Assembly (NCBI GenBank): GCA_009780485.1
Contig: WQZZ01000010.1
Location: 1 to 34,476 of the forward strand
Direction: 5' to 3'
From: Defluviitaleaceae bacterium
Lineage (GTDB): Bacteria; Bacillota; Clostridia; Lachnospirales; WRAX01
DNA length: 34,476 bases
This document shows positions 15,498 through 24,397 of the stretch, one piece after another (the first letter of the stretch is position 1; each line of letters starts with the position of its first letter). Position numbers and translations under genes: made by a program. The notes under the pieces are model-generated. The model had not been told where the DNA came from. It saw only the letters and a list, made by a program, of their open reading frames with translations, and searched no databases.

Positions 15498-16676
15498 ATG
15501 AGAGAGGTTGTAATTGCATCAGCCATGCGCACAGCCATTGGAAGCTTTGGTGGTGTGTTTAAGGATGTGTCAGCCGTTGATTTGGGTGTGGTTGCCACGA
15601 AAGCGGCAATAGAGCGTGCTGGCATCAAACCAGAGCAGGTTTGCCAAGTGATTTTGGGTAATGTTTTGCAGGCAGGTCTTGGACAAAATGTGGCAAGGCA
15701 GGTGGCAATTGGTGCTGGTATTCCTGACACTGTCCCATCATTTGTGACGAATTTCGTTTGCGGAAGTGGTTTGAAAGCGGTAGAACTTGCCACCCAAGCA
15801 ATTCTTTGTGGTGACGCCGATATTGTGGTTTGCGGTGGCACAGAAAATATGTCCCAAGCCCCTTATTTGGCAAAAGGTGTCCGTTGGGGACAAAAAATGG
15901 GCAACTCTGAGCTTGAGGACACCCTGATTGCTGATGGTTTGACCGATGTTTTCAACAAATATCACATGGGAATAACTGCCGAAAATTTGGCTGATAAATA
16001 CGGCTTTTCACGTGAGGAACAAGATGAATTTTCAGCACAAAGCCAACAAAAGACAGAAAATGCCATAAAGACAGGTAAATTTAAGGCAGAAATTGCCCCT
16101 GTAAGTATTCCAGTGCGCAAGGGCGACCCTGTTGTGGTTGATGTTGATGAGTTTCCGAGGGCAGGCACAACTGCCGAGGGTCTTGGAAAGCTTCGCTCAG
16201 CCTTCAAAAAAGATGGCTCTGTAACGGCAGGGAATGCTTCGGGCATAAACGATGGGGCGGCTGTACTTGTGGTAATGAGCAAGGAAAAGGCAGAGGAACT
16301 AAATATAAAGCCTTTGGCAACCATTGTCAGTTATGCAAATGCTGGGGTATGTCCAACGATTATGGGTATTGGCCCAGTGCCTGCTACCCAAAAAGCCTTG
16401 ACAAAAGCAGGTTTGACAGTTGCCGACCTTGACTTGATTGAAGCCAACGAAGCATTTGCTGTACAAGCCCTTTCTGTGAGCAAAGAATTGAGTTTGCCTT
16501 CTGAAAAAGTTAATGTAAACGGCGGTGCAATCGCTCTTGGACATCCCATAGGGGCAAGTGGCGCTCGTGTACTTGTCACCCTAATTCACGAAATGATTGC
16601 ACAAGAGGCAAAACACGGTCTTGCGACCCTTTGCGTGGGTGGCGGACAAGGTATCGCAATGATTATAAAGCGTTAA
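15498..16676 (+). CDS. thlA: Acetyl-CoA C-acetyltransferase (biosynthetic-type thiolase)
   Basis: This 392-residue thiolase condenses two acetyl-CoA to acetoacetyl-CoA, or cleaves 3-ketoacyl-CoA in the reverse direction. The acyl-accepting Cys is Cys88 in [12 protein letters not shown]. The two C-terminal catalytic motifs, [12 protein letters not shown] (His near 348) and LCVGGGQG (Cys near 378), are intact, as is the [10 protein letters not shown] block. The length and N-terminus ([18 protein letters not shown]) match clostridial ThlA/PhaA. ATG 15498 follows GAGGTG; the track's GTG is inside the ribosome site. It opens the cargo operon; the reductase follows after 21 bases. Confidence 0.95.
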   Translation: MREVVIASAMRTAIGSFGGVFKDVSAVDLGVVATKAAIERAGIKPEQVCQVILGNVLQAGLGQNVARQVAIGAGIPDTVPSFVTNFVCGSGLKAVELATQAILCGDADIVVCGGTENMSQAPYLAKGVRWGQKMGNSELEDTLIADGLTDVFNKYHMGITAENLADKYGFSREEQDEFSAQSQQKTENAIKTGKFKAEIAPVSIPVRKGDPVVVDVDEFPRAGTTAEGLGKLRSAFKKDGSVTAGNASGINDGAAVLVVMSKEKAEELNIKPLATIVSYANAGVCPTIMGIGPVPATQKALTKAGLTVADLDLIEANEAFAVQALSVSKELSLPSEKVNVNGGAIALGHPIGASGARVLVTLIHEMIAQEAKHGLATLCVGGGQGIAMIIKR

Positions 16677-16697
16677 AACAAAATGGAGGATAAAATT

Positions 16698-17417
16698 ATG
16701 AGATTTCAAGGAAAAACAGCAATTGTTACAGGAGCAGCAGGGGGAATTGGACGTTGTGTGGCAGAAATACTGGCATCTGAAGGTGCAAATGTTTGTGCCG
16801 TTGATATGGTAGAACTTCCATATAGTGTGGATGGTGTCAAGGGCTACAAACTAAATGTAACCGACACAGTGGCATGTAAAGCTTTTTATGACGAGGTTGC
16901 CACCGAATACCCAACTTCAGACATTTTGGTTAACAACGCAGGAGTTACAAGAGATGCTATGACAGCCAAAATGACTGACGAGCAATGGGATTTGGTGATT
17001 GATGTTAATTTGAAAGGTTTGTTTAATTTAACTCGACACTTTGGACCGCATATGGAGCGTCAAAACAGCGGTTCAATTATAAATATTTCTTCTGTTGTTG
17101 GTGAATTTGGCAATATTGGTCAGGCTAATTATGCCGCAACAAAATCCGCCGTTTATGGCTTGACAAAAACATGGGCTAAAGAATTTGCCCGCAAAGGGGC
17201 TGCCGTCCGTGTAAATGCCGTGTCCCCAGGGTATACTATGACGGATATTCTTAAAACTGTGCCACAAGACTTGCTTGACAAATTTGCCGCCCAAACAATG
17301 CTTGGCAGACTTGGACAACCCGAAGAAATCGCTAAAGCAATCGTGTTTTTAGCAAGTGACGACGCATCATACATAACGGGTCACAATTTAAGCGTCAATG
17401 GAGGGATGAGATTATAA
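16698..17417 (+). CDS. SDR 3-ketoacyl-CoA/ACP reductase (PhaB/FabG type)
   Basis: This 239-residue short-chain dehydrogenase has the Rossmann motif TGAAGGIG (residues 11-18), NNAGVTRD, the catalytic Ser in INISSVVG and YAATKSA (YxxxK), then SPGYTMTD and the end NGGMRL. In this context the natural substrate is acetoacetyl-CoA, giving (R)-3-hydroxybutyryl-CoA as PhaB does; FabG activity on ACP substrates cannot be excluded by sequence. The track start includes GGAGG as codons, so the ATG at 16698, 7 bases after that site, is the real start. Its stop overlaps the ATG of the MaoC gene (TAATG). Confidence 0.9.
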   Translation: MRFQGKTAIVTGAAGGIGRCVAEILASEGANVCAVDMVELPYSVDGVKGYKLNVTDTVACKAFYDEVATEYPTSDILVNNAGVTRDAMTAKMTDEQWDLVIDVNLKGLFNLTRHFGPHMERQNSGSIINISSVVGEFGNIGQANYAATKSAVYGLTKTWAKEFARKGAAVRVNAVSPGYTMTDILKTVPQDLLDKFAAQTMLGRLGQPEEIAKAIVFLASDDASYITGHNLSVNGGMRL

Positions 17418-17833
17418 TGAATGGACTTACAATGAGCCAAATCAGCGTGGGGCAATCCGCCAGCTTTACAAAAACAATCACCGAAACAGATGTATATATG
17501 TTTGCGGGCGTGACGGGAGACTTAAACCCTGCTCACTTAAACGAAGAATATGCCAAAAATACCATGTTTAAGGGACGCATCGCCCATGGGATGCTTGGGG
17601 CAGGTTTGATTTCTGCTGTCCTTGGTATGTATTTACCAGGTCCTGGAACTATTTATATGAAGCAAGACCTGAAATTCCTTGCTCCTGTACGCTTTAACGA
17701 CACAATCACAGCCACCTGTACCGTCAAGGAAAAAATCGAGGACAAAGGGCGTCTTGTCATGGAATGTATCGTGACAAATCAGGATGGCACACAGGTAATC
17801 GTCGGGGAAGCCCTTGTGATGCCGCCAAAATGA
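17417..17833 (+). CDS. MaoC-like (R)-specific enoyl-CoA hydratase (PhaJ type)
   Basis: This 138-residue single hot-dog-fold protein has the hydratase-2 signature AGVTGDLNPAHLNEEYA, with catalytic Asp35 and His40, followed by FKGRIAHGMLGAGLIS. The enzyme interconverts (R)-3-hydroxyacyl-CoA and trans-2-enoyl-CoA. It pairs stereochemically with the (R)-forming reductase just upstream, and its start overlaps that gene's stop. Together they replace the (S)-specific Hbd/Crt pair common in clostridial butyrate operons. Its stop overlaps the TetR start (ATGA). Confidence 0.92.
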   Translation: MNGLTMSQISVGQSASFTKTITETDVYMFAGVTGDLNPAHLNEEYAKNTMFKGRIAHGMLGAGLISAVLGMYLPGPGTIYMKQDLKFLAPVRFNDTITATCTVKEKIEDKGRLVMECIVTNQDGTQVIVGEALVMPPK

Positions 17834-18456
17834 TAAAAGCTGAGGATTTACTAAAATCTCCGCCAAAAACAAAGCTTCGAGAGGTGACCCTTGAGAAGCT
17901 TTGTTTGGCAGCGGAGCAAATTTTTATGAAAAAAAATTATTATAATACAAGCATATACGACATCGTGACCGAAGCCGATGTGTCCATCGGCACTTTTTAC
18001 AATTATTTCCCTGATAAAATCAGTATGTATAAATATGTTGTGCTGAAACATGGGCAAGATATTAGGAAGTTTATCGCCAAAGGGTTGTCCAAAACAGGCA
18101 TAACCGACCGAAAGAAAATGGAAAGGGAAGGCATAAAGCTTTATTTGGACTATTGCCTTAAAAATCCCCGTGTCATCAACATTATTTGGCAATCCCACTT
18201 TGTCGCACCTGAGCTTTTTATCGCATATTACGACAATTTTGGAAAACAGTATGAAAAGCAGTTAGCGTCTGCTGTCGCTGTCGGCGAAGTTTACCCTGCT
18301 GACCTTGAGGTTGTCAGCTATATGTTGATGGGTATGTCGAATTTTCTTGCAATCAAATATGTGGAATTTGGCGACCACAACAACTTGACTGACGAACGTC
18401 TTTATGAAATTGTTGACCAAGTGATGGAAATTTTGCAAAGGGGGATGTTTGTTTAA
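17830..18456 (+). CDS. TetR-family regulator, probable repressor of the acyl-CoA cluster
   Basis: This 208-residue protein has an N-terminal TetR DNA-binding domain (LCLAAEQIFMKKNYYNTSIYDIVTEADVSIGTFYNYFPDKISMY, residues about 24-68) and a helical ligand domain. The true start is ATG 17830, overlapping the MaoC stop; the track adds 22 out-of-place codons. TetR regulators inside acyl-CoA clusters (FadR-like in Bacillus, PaaR, PsrA) typically sense acyl-CoA. A likely operator is the imperfect palindrome overlapping the -35 of the next promoter, directly downstream. Confidence 0.9.
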   Translation: MIKAEDLLKSPPKTKLREVTLEKLCLAAEQIFMKKNYYNTSIYDIVTEADVSIGTFYNYFPDKISMYKYVVLKHGQDIRKFIAKGLSKTGITDRKKMEREGIKLYLDYCLKNPRVINIIWQSHFVAPELFIAYYDNFGKQYEKQLASAVAVGEVYPADLEVVSYMLMGMSNFLAIKYVEFGDHNNLTDERLYEIVDQVMEILQRGMFV

Positions 18457-18469
18457 TAATTAAGTCCTA

Positions 18470-18491
18470 CAAGTTCTGAAAAAAGTTCTTG
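18470..18491. promoter_or_regulatory. Candidate TetR operator
   Basis: CAAGTTCT and AGTTCTTG flank six A/G-rich bases. The palindrome is imperfect (CAAG..CT......AG..CTTG) and also reads as two AAGTTCT direct repeats. It overlaps the -35 of the following promoter by three bases, the usual place for a repressor site. Confidence 0.35.
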
Positions 18492-18517
18492 ACGCTTCTT
18501 GGGAATTAATATATAAT
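18489..18517 (+). promoter_or_regulatory. Strong promoter of the KAS III/liv/etf segment
   Basis: TTGACG, 17 bases, TATAAT, about 55 bases before the KAS III-like start. The match is close to the sigma-A consensus, so the ketosynthase-to-etfA genes can be expressed separately from the thiolase-TetR set. Confidence 0.8.
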
Positions 18518-18571
18518 AATTGTAATCAAAAAAATGAATGACCCTTCACATTTTGAAAAGAGGTGTTAGCT

Positions 18572-19597
18572 TTGGAGAGACACGTTGGAATTGCGGGGAT
18601 TGGCACATATATTCCCCAAAGTTTTATGACAGCGGGAGAGATTTCCGATGCCACAGGTGGCGTGTGGAGCGAGGATGCTGTCATAAACAAGCTTGGAATT
18701 GTGAAAAAACCCGTCACCGATGAAGTTGGGACGCAGGAAATGGGATATTTGGCGGCGAAGGCTTGCTTGGAAAATGCAGGGATAAGTCCTTTAGAAATTG
18801 ACGTGATTTTGTGCATGGGCGAGGAATACAAGGAATTTCCTTTGACAACCTCGGCTTTGTATATCCAAGACAAACTTGGTGCTGTAAACGCTTGGGGTAT
18901 TGACGTGCAAAACCGTTGTTGCACTGCCGTTTCTGCCATAAAAATGGCGAAAGATATGTTGATGGCGGATGACGAGATTGACACAATTCTCATTGCGGGC
19001 GGTTATCGCAACGGCGACTTCATTGATTATACTGACAGCAATGTGTCGTTTATGTTTAACTTGGCGGCAGGGGGCGGAGCAATCCTTCTTCGCAAAAATC
19101 TTGGTAAAAATTTAGTGCTTGGCAGTCATATCATTGCAGATGCAAGCTTAAACCGTACTGCTGGGGTTGAAATTGGCGGGCAAGTAAATCCAATAAACGC
19201 TGAAAATTTTGAAGAAGCACGTCGCTCTCTACGTTTGATGGATGCCGAAACCATGAAAAACCGTTTGAACGCAGTGAGCATGGATAATTGGCATACTTGC
19301 ATCAACCGTGCTTTTGAAAAGTCTGGTTTACCCTGCTCTGCCATGGACTATTTAGCGATTTTGCATATCAAGCCAAGCGGGCATCGTGGGATGCTTGCAG
19401 ATTTAGGCTTGACGGATGACCAGTCTATATATCTTGAAGATTTTGGACATATAGGACAGGTTGACCAAATTTTGTCCTTGGAGCTGGCTTTGAAGCAAGG
19501 CAAGGTTGGGGAAGGTTCGGTTGTATGTATGTTGTCCGCTGGAATCGGCTATGTTTGGGCGGCTTCTGTTATTAAGTGGGGGGAATTTAAGGTATGA
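18572..19597 (+). CDS. KAS III / thiolase-fold condensing-enzyme-like protein with altered active site
   Basis: This 341-residue thiolase-superfamily protein is of FabH/HMG-CoA-synthase type. It begins HVGIAGIGTYIPQ, carries its nucleophilic Cys in DVQNRCCTAVSAIK, its His in LHIKPSGHRG, and ends with a C-terminal motif GHIGQVDQ. FabH has GNTSAAS in the last position, with an Asn needed for malonyl decarboxylation; here that residue is His. Decarboxylative condensation with malonyl-ACP is therefore doubtful, and an acyl-transfer or non-decarboxylating reaction is as likely. TTG 18572 after GAGGTG is my preferred start; GTG 18563 lies within the ribosome site. Its stop overlaps the livH start. 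It may act on the imported substrate of the Liv system; that is inference. Confidence 0.75.
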   Translation: MERHVGIAGIGTYIPQSFMTAGEISDATGGVWSEDAVINKLGIVKKPVTDEVGTQEMGYLAAKACLENAGISPLEIDVILCMGEEYKEFPLTTSALYIQDKLGAVNAWGIDVQNRCCTAVSAIKMAKDMLMADDEIDTILIAGGYRNGDFIDYTDSNVSFMFNLAAGGGAILLRKNLGKNLVLGSHIIADASLNRTAGVEIGGQVNPINAENFEEARRSLRLMDAETMKNRLNAVSMDNWHTCINRAFEKSGLPCSAMDYLAILHIKPSGHRGMLADLGLTDDQSIYLEDFGHIGQVDQILSLELALKQGKVGEGSVVCMLSAGIGYVWAASVIKWGEFKV

Positions 19598-20466
19598 GTA
19601 TTTTTGTACAAATCCTTTTCAACAGCTTGGAAGCGGGCGGGATTTATGCACTTGCTACCCTTGGCGTAATCCTGATATTTCGCACATCCTCTGCCTTTAA
19701 CTATGCCCAAGGGGTTATCTCCATGTTTTGTGCCTTTATCGCAGCAAATTTTCTCCACTCTACAGGTATGAATGTTTGGGTCGCTACCATCTTTGGTCTG
19801 TTTTCGGCATTGCTTGTGGGAATTTTCATAGATAGGGTGGTAATTTCTCGTACGATAAACTTACATTCTGTGTCAAAACAAATTATAACCCTTGGTCTTG
19901 TTATTGTATTTTTGGGGCTTGCCCCTATGTTTTTCGGGGTTGACCCTATGACATATCCACGTTTTGCCCATGGTGCTGTCACTGTTGCCGGGGCAAACAT
20001 TACCCATGGTGCGATTATCAACATTTCTATTGGTATCATGGTTGTTGCGATTTTGTTTTTTGTCATACAAAAGACAAAATGGGGGCTGGCTGTCCGTGCC
20101 ACGGCTTCCAACGGTTTGGTTGCCCGTTTGATGGGCATACCCACCCCTGTTGTAACCATGGGGGCGTGGGCGATTGCGGCGGCTCTTGGTACACTAGCGG
20201 CGGTTATGCGTGCACCTGACACCATGGTTAACCTTGTAATGATGGACAGCATCCAAATCACGGCTTTGCTTGCTTGTGTTTTGGGGGGTCTTGGCACTTT
20301 CCATGGACCTGTGATTGCGGCATACCTTATCAGCCTTGGACGTGCCTTGGTAGCCTTCTACATAAGTCCAACTTGGAGCGAGGCAATCATTTACATCCTA
20401 ATTCTTCTGGTGCTTATGTTTGCACCCAATGGCATTTTCGGCAAAAAAGTGCTGAAGAAAGTTTAG
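19594..20466 (+). CDS. livH: Liv-type ABC transporter permease LivH
   Basis: This 290-residue integral membrane permease belongs to the branched-chain amino acid (HAAT) ABC family, with about eight helices. The typical N-terminus is FNSLEAGGIYALATLGVILIFRTSSAFNYAQGVISM, and an RATASNGLVARLMGIP EAA-like loop contacts the ATPase. The start overlaps the KAS III-like stop (ATGA). LivM, LivG, LivF and LivK follow in order, giving a complete importer. The HAAT family also imports amides, urea and aromatic or short carboxylic acids, so the placement among acyl-CoA genes leaves the substrate open. Confidence 0.93.
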   Translation: MSIFVQILFNSLEAGGIYALATLGVILIFRTSSAFNYAQGVISMFCAFIAANFLHSTGMNVWVATIFGLFSALLVGIFIDRVVISRTINLHSVSKQIITLGLVIVFLGLAPMFFGVDPMTYPRFAHGAVTVAGANITHGAIINISIGIMVVAILFFVIQKTKWGLAVRATASNGLVARLMGIPTPVVTMGAWAIAAALGTLAAVMRAPDTMVNLVMMDSIQITALLACVLGGLGTFHGPVIAAYLISLGRALVAFYISPTWSEAIIYILILLVLMFAPNGIFGKKVLKKV

Positions 20467-20478
20467 GAGGGTATGGAT

Positions 20479-21522
20479 ATGAATAAAGTTTTTGGAACAA
20501 TCAAAAAAACACAGCCATATCTTGGTTTTCTGATTTTGGGAGGGATTTTGTCCCTTGCCCCTGCACTTGTGGCAAATACCCAATGGTTTTTATTCGCATG
20601 GCTTACCATTTTTGCGGGCTTTGTGGTGTATTCCATTGCCAGCCTTGGGATGAACATTTTGATGGGCTATGGTGGCTTGGCAAGCCTTGGAACTGCTGGC
20701 TTTATGGGTCTGGGTGCGTACCTTACCATGGTTTTGACTGTGGATTTGGGGTTAAGCTTCTTCCCCGTTCTCATCCTTACGATTTTGGCGACGACAGTGC
20801 TTGGGATTTTGGTTGGACTAATATCTTTGCGTGTGGAAGGGTTTTTCCTTGCCATCGCCACACTGGTAATCGCTGAAATGCTTCGCCAAGTGTTTCAACA
20901 GATGCCTTTGCTTGGCGGACACGCAGGGCGTACAATGCCAGCATTTCCAACCATTTCGATTTTTGGCATCGCTGAATGGACATTAAACCGAAACCAGACA
21001 TATATAATGCTTGTAATTTTCCTAGTAATTGCCATGTTTGTGACGCAACTTTTGTTCAAGTCAGCAACAGGGCGGGCATTATCTGCCATGCGAGGAAGTG
21101 AGTCAGCTGCCGCTGCCATGGGTATAAGCATTTTCCGTGGTAGATTGTTGGCATTTGCCCTTGCTTCTGGTTTTGCGGGGGCGGCTGGGTCATTGTTCAT
21201 GTTTTTCATGCCTTTCACCAACCCGAACCACTGGAACTTAGTGCTTTCTCTCTTTATCTTTGCGGTTGTGGTTATTGGTGGTGTACGTTCGGTTGCTGGC
21301 ACTGTACTTGGTGCGTTTATCGTGTTTGCCGTACCCCAGTTGTTTATCGCCCGCCTACCAATTATTGGTGACATAAGTGGCATGGACTTCGTGTTCACAG
21401 GTGTTTTGATTATCGTGGTTGTGCTTTTCTACCCCGCTGGTCTTGTATATATGCCTATAAGTATTAAAAACGGCATCACAAAGCTGATTAACAAACGTAA
21501 GAAAGGAGGCGAAACGGCATGA
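20479..21522 (+). CDS. livM: Liv-type ABC transporter permease LivM
   Basis: This 347-residue second permease subunit has about nine to ten hydrophobic helices, with the signature MNILMGYGGLASLGTAGFMGLGAYLT and the loop SATGRALSAMRGSESAAAAMGISIFRGRLLAF. GGAGGG sits one base before the track's ATG 20473, so the ATG two codons later (20479) has the proper spacing. It pairs with LivH to form the pore. The last codons overlap livG (ATGA). Confidence 0.92.
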   Translation: MNKVFGTIKKTQPYLGFLILGGILSLAPALVANTQWFLFAWLTIFAGFVVYSIASLGMNILMGYGGLASLGTAGFMGLGAYLTMVLTVDLGLSFFPVLILTILATTVLGILVGLISLRVEGFFLAIATLVIAEMLRQVFQQMPLLGGHAGRTMPAFPTISIFGIAEWTLNRNQTYIMLVIFLVIAMFVTQLLFKSATGRALSAMRGSESAAAAMGISIFRGRLLAFALASGFAGAAGSLFMFFMPFTNPNHWNLVLSLFIFAVVVIGGVRSVAGTVLGAFIVFAVPQLFIARLPIIGDISGMDFVFTGVLIIVVVLFYPAGLVYMPISIKNGITKLINKRKKGGETA

Positions 21523-22322
21523 GCATCCTTTTAAGCGTAGAAAATTTGTCCATTGCCTTCGGTGGGCTGAAAGCCGTGGATGATTTGACTTTCGAGATGA
21601 ACCATGGTGAAATTTATGGCATCATAGGTCCAAACGGAGCGGGTAAAACCACCGCATTTAACTGCATTACGCAATTTTACAAGCCAAACGCAGGCAAAAT
21701 TCTATTTGACAGCAAAAAGAATGGCGTGATGGACTTGGTTGGCTTGAAGCCACATCAAGTAATTGGACATGGGCTTGTCCGCACATTCCAAAATGTGGAG
21801 TTAATTTCGTCCTTGTCGGTGATTGACAATTTGCTTGTTGGGGCGCATATCGCTTTCAAGTCCACATTGCCAGAGCAAATTTTCCGCCTGCCACGTGCAA
21901 GGCGTGAAGAAAAGCAATTGCGTGAAAGAGCTATGGAAGTCCTCGAAATGCTTGACCTAACCCATATCGCCCATATGCCAGCAACCATGCAACCTTACGG
22001 ATACCAAAAAAAGCTAGAGCTTGGTCGCACCCTTATGATGTCACCAAAACTTATTATACTTGATGAACCAGCGGCAGGGCTTAATGAAGTGGAAACCGAG
22101 GGGCTTATCAACATTGTGCAGAGCGTAGCAAAAGACCTAAATTGTGGCATTTTGCTGATTGAGCATGATATGAATTTTGTTTCAAAACTTTGCAATCGTA
22201 TTTGTGCTATAAGCTTTGGTAAAAGGCTTGCAATTGGCACACCTGACGAGATTAAGGCACATCCTGATGTGCGGGAAGCATACCTTGGCAAAAGTGATGA
22301 AGGGGGTGATGTTGATGGCTAA
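21519..22322 (+). CDS. livG: Liv-type ABC transporter ATPase LivG
   Basis: This 267-residue ATPase has Walker A GPNGAGKTT at residues 37-45, the HQVIGHGLVRTFQNVELI Q-loop region typical of LivG, and Walker B LIILDEPAAGLNEVE with a downstream LLIEHDMNFV switch. The signature is degenerate (MQPYGYQKKLELGR instead of LSGGQ), as often seen in LivG. The insert between Q-loop and signature (AHIAFKSTLPEQIFRLPRARREEKQ) is characteristic of LivG rather than LivF. It energises import together with LivF. Confidence 0.94.
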   Translation: MSILLSVENLSIAFGGLKAVDDLTFEMNHGEIYGIIGPNGAGKTTAFNCITQFYKPNAGKILFDSKKNGVMDLVGLKPHQVIGHGLVRTFQNVELISSLSVIDNLLVGAHIAFKSTLPEQIFRLPRARREEKQLRERAMEVLEMLDLTHIAHMPATMQPYGYQKKLELGRTLMMSPKLIILDEPAAGLNEVETEGLINIVQSVAKDLNCGILLIEHDMNFVSKLCNRICAISFGKRLAIGTPDEIKAHPDVREAYLGKSDEGGDVDG

Positions 22323-23034
22323 TATCGCACTGGACATCAAAGGCTTGACGGTGCAGTACGGCTATATCACCGCCGTCAAGGGGGTGGATATGCAAATCCC
22401 GCAGGGGGGGCTTGTTGCCCTTCTCGGCTCTAATGGTGCTGGCAAATCCAGCATTTTGAAGGCGATTTCTGGGGCTGTCCCTGCAAAAGGCGAAATGACC
22501 TTTTTCGGAGATAACATCAGCGGAATGATTTCCAACAAAATCACTAAACGAGGACTTTTCTCCGTGCCTGAGGGTAGGCAAATTTTTAATGACCTTACCG
22601 TGGAAGAAAACTTACGGACAGGAATGTTTACCCTTAAAGACAAAAAACAACAAGCCAGTAATTTCGAGCGTGTATACAGCTATTTCCCATTTTTGGCAGA
22701 GCGTAAGAAGCAAGTCGCCCAAACCCTGTCGGGCGGGGAACAACAAATGCTTGCCATGGGCAGAGCATTGATGGGAAGTCCAAAAATGCTTATTTTGGAC
22801 GAACCGTCCCTAGGGCTTGCCCCTCTAATTGTCCAGCAAATTTTTGACATTGTGCAACAAATTAGGGATGACGGCACAACAGTGCTGATTGTGGAGCAAA
22901 ACGCCCTCGGGGCATTGAAAATCGCTGATTATGCCTATGTTTTAGAGCTTGGCAATATCATAATGCAGGGCGAGGCAAAGGAACTTATAAAAGACCCGAC
23001 CCTCATCGAGGCGTATTTGGGCAAATCTGAATAA
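22315..23034 (+). CDS. livF: Liv-type ABC transporter ATPase LivF
   Basis: This 239-residue ATPase has Walker A GSNGAGKSS, FSVPEGRQIFNDLTVEENLR (a LivF hallmark), signature LSGGEQQMLAMGRALM, and Walker B LILDEPSLGLAPLIV. The track extends it by 33 spurious codons. The ATG at 22315 lies 6 bases after AAGGGGGTG and overlaps the end of livG by 8 bases, so translation is coupled. Confidence 0.94.
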   Translation: MANIALDIKGLTVQYGYITAVKGVDMQIPQGGLVALLGSNGAGKSSILKAISGAVPAKGEMTFFGDNISGMISNKITKRGLFSVPEGRQIFNDLTVEENLRTGMFTLKDKKQQASNFERVYSYFPFLAERKKQVAQTLSGGEQQMLAMGRALMGSPKMLILDEPSLGLAPLIVQQIFDIVQQIRDDGTTVLIVEQNALGALKIADYAYVLELGNIIMQGEAKELIKDPTLIEAYLGKSE

Positions 23035-23082
23035 TTTAGCAATTACCGTCAAAGGGCGGTTAAAAATAAGGAGGAAACGAAA

Positions 23083-24381
23083 ATGAAGAAAAAATTATTT
23101 ACCCTTGCAGCTTTGGCTGCTATGACAATCGGTGTGATGTCATTTACAGCTTGCGGTGGCAATGACGATGATGCGGGCGGGCAACCCCAAGGTGTTACAG
23201 GCACTGCTGGTACACATTCTCAAGGTGTTACAGACACCACGATTTACATCGGTAACACAGCCGCCACTTCTGGTGCTTTTGCTGCTGTTGGTGTGCCTTT
23301 TAACCATGGTCTGCAATCCTATCTTGACATTGTAAACGCCGCTGGTGGTGTCCACGGTAGGCAAATCCAACTTGTTCACCATGATGATGGCTTTGACGCA
23401 GTAAACGGTCTTGCCTTCACCGAACAACTTATCCATGATGACCGTATTTTTGCCCTTGTTGGTCATTTCGGAACACCGACCATCGGTGCAACCTTGCCAA
23501 TGCTAAAAGAAACTGGTATTCCAGCAGTTTATTTTGCAGCAGGTATTTCTCAGCTTTATATGCCGTATGCGACCACCGTTGCGGAAGGTCAGCGTCTTTT
23601 CCCTGTGCAACCACTGTTCCGTCCAGAAGGTCATATCTTGGCAGCACGTGTAATTGACGAATATGCTCCAAGCACCATCGGCGTAATTTTCTCCAATGAT
23701 GAAGCGGGTCAAGACCTTATTAGCGGTATCCGCTCTCAAGTGGCGGAAATTGGTGGCGTAAACCTTGTTGAAGCCCAAATCACTCCTGCTGACGCTGGCT
23801 CAATCTCTCCTGCTGTTTTGACTATGTATGCTCAAAATGTGGATGTTATCATAGTTGCTACTTTGCAAGGTGACTTTCCAGCGGTTGTAAACTCTATCGT
23901 TGGTCAAGGGCTTAACGTACCTGTGTTTACTTCATACGTAAGTGCTGCCCCAATCATCATCCAAGGTTTTGCAGCGGACTATCTTGGTGCAAATGCCACT
24001 TTCCCTGTTTATGTAACCAGCTGGCTTAGCATCTTTGACGATGAAGGCGAACTTGTTGACGATTACTGGGCATTTGCTGAGGGCGTTGGCGAAGACATGG
24101 CTTTGAACACCTTTGCAATGGCTGGCTGGGTTGCTGCAAGCACCTTCGTCCAAGGTTTGCGTGCCATGGGTAATGTGGATTATGTTACTTGGGAAGGTCT
24201 GACAAGTGCTTTGGAAGCGAACACTGTAAGCCTGCCAATGGGCGGTATCATGGACTTTTCAAATGGTGTAAGAACTGGTACAACTGCCATGGCATTGCTT
24301 CGTGCTGATGTGGATGGTGGCGAATGGTCGCCTTTGCGTGGTATGGAGCAACTTGAAGATATTGTAAACCGTATCAACTAA
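23083..24381 (+). CDS. livK: Liv-type substrate-binding lipoprotein LivK
   Basis: The 432-residue precursor has a lipoprotein signal peptide (MKKKLFTLAALAAMTIGVMSFTACGG, lipobox FTAC, so Cys24 would be lipidated). A Gly/Asp/Gln-rich linker follows, then a type I periplasmic-binding fold (TTIYIGNTAATSGAFAAVG...GGVHGRQIQLVHHDDGFD). It is anchored outside the membrane and delivers ligand to LivHM. The strong SD AAGGAGG suggests high expression. The usual ligand-binding Ser/Thr pair of LivK (SGPLA...) is replaced by TSGAFA, so the ligand may not be a branched-chain amino acid. Confidence 0.93.
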   Translation: MKKKLFTLAALAAMTIGVMSFTACGGNDDDAGGQPQGVTGTAGTHSQGVTDTTIYIGNTAATSGAFAAVGVPFNHGLQSYLDIVNAAGGVHGRQIQLVHHDDGFDAVNGLAFTEQLIHDDRIFALVGHFGTPTIGATLPMLKETGIPAVYFAAGISQLYMPYATTVAEGQRLFPVQPLFRPEGHILAARVIDEYAPSTIGVIFSNDEAGQDLISGIRSQVAEIGGVNLVEAQITPADAGSISPAVLTMYAQNVDVIIVATLQGDFPAVVNSIVGQGLNVPVFTSYVSAAPIIIQGFAADYLGANATFPVYVTSWLSIFDDEGELVDDYWAFAEGVGEDMALNTFAMAGWVAASTFVQGLRAMGNVDYVTWEGLTSALEANTVSLPMGGIMDFSNGVRTGTTAMALLRADVDGGEWSPLRGMEQLEDIVNRIN

Positions 24382-24397
24382 TACAGGAGGCATGTCT

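Noticed and set aside
19701-20297. 198-aa minus-strand ORF
   Set aside because: Antisense shadow of livH, whose motifs, start overlap and operon position are clear.
20895-21398. 167-aa minus-strand ORF
   Set aside because: Antisense shadow of livM.
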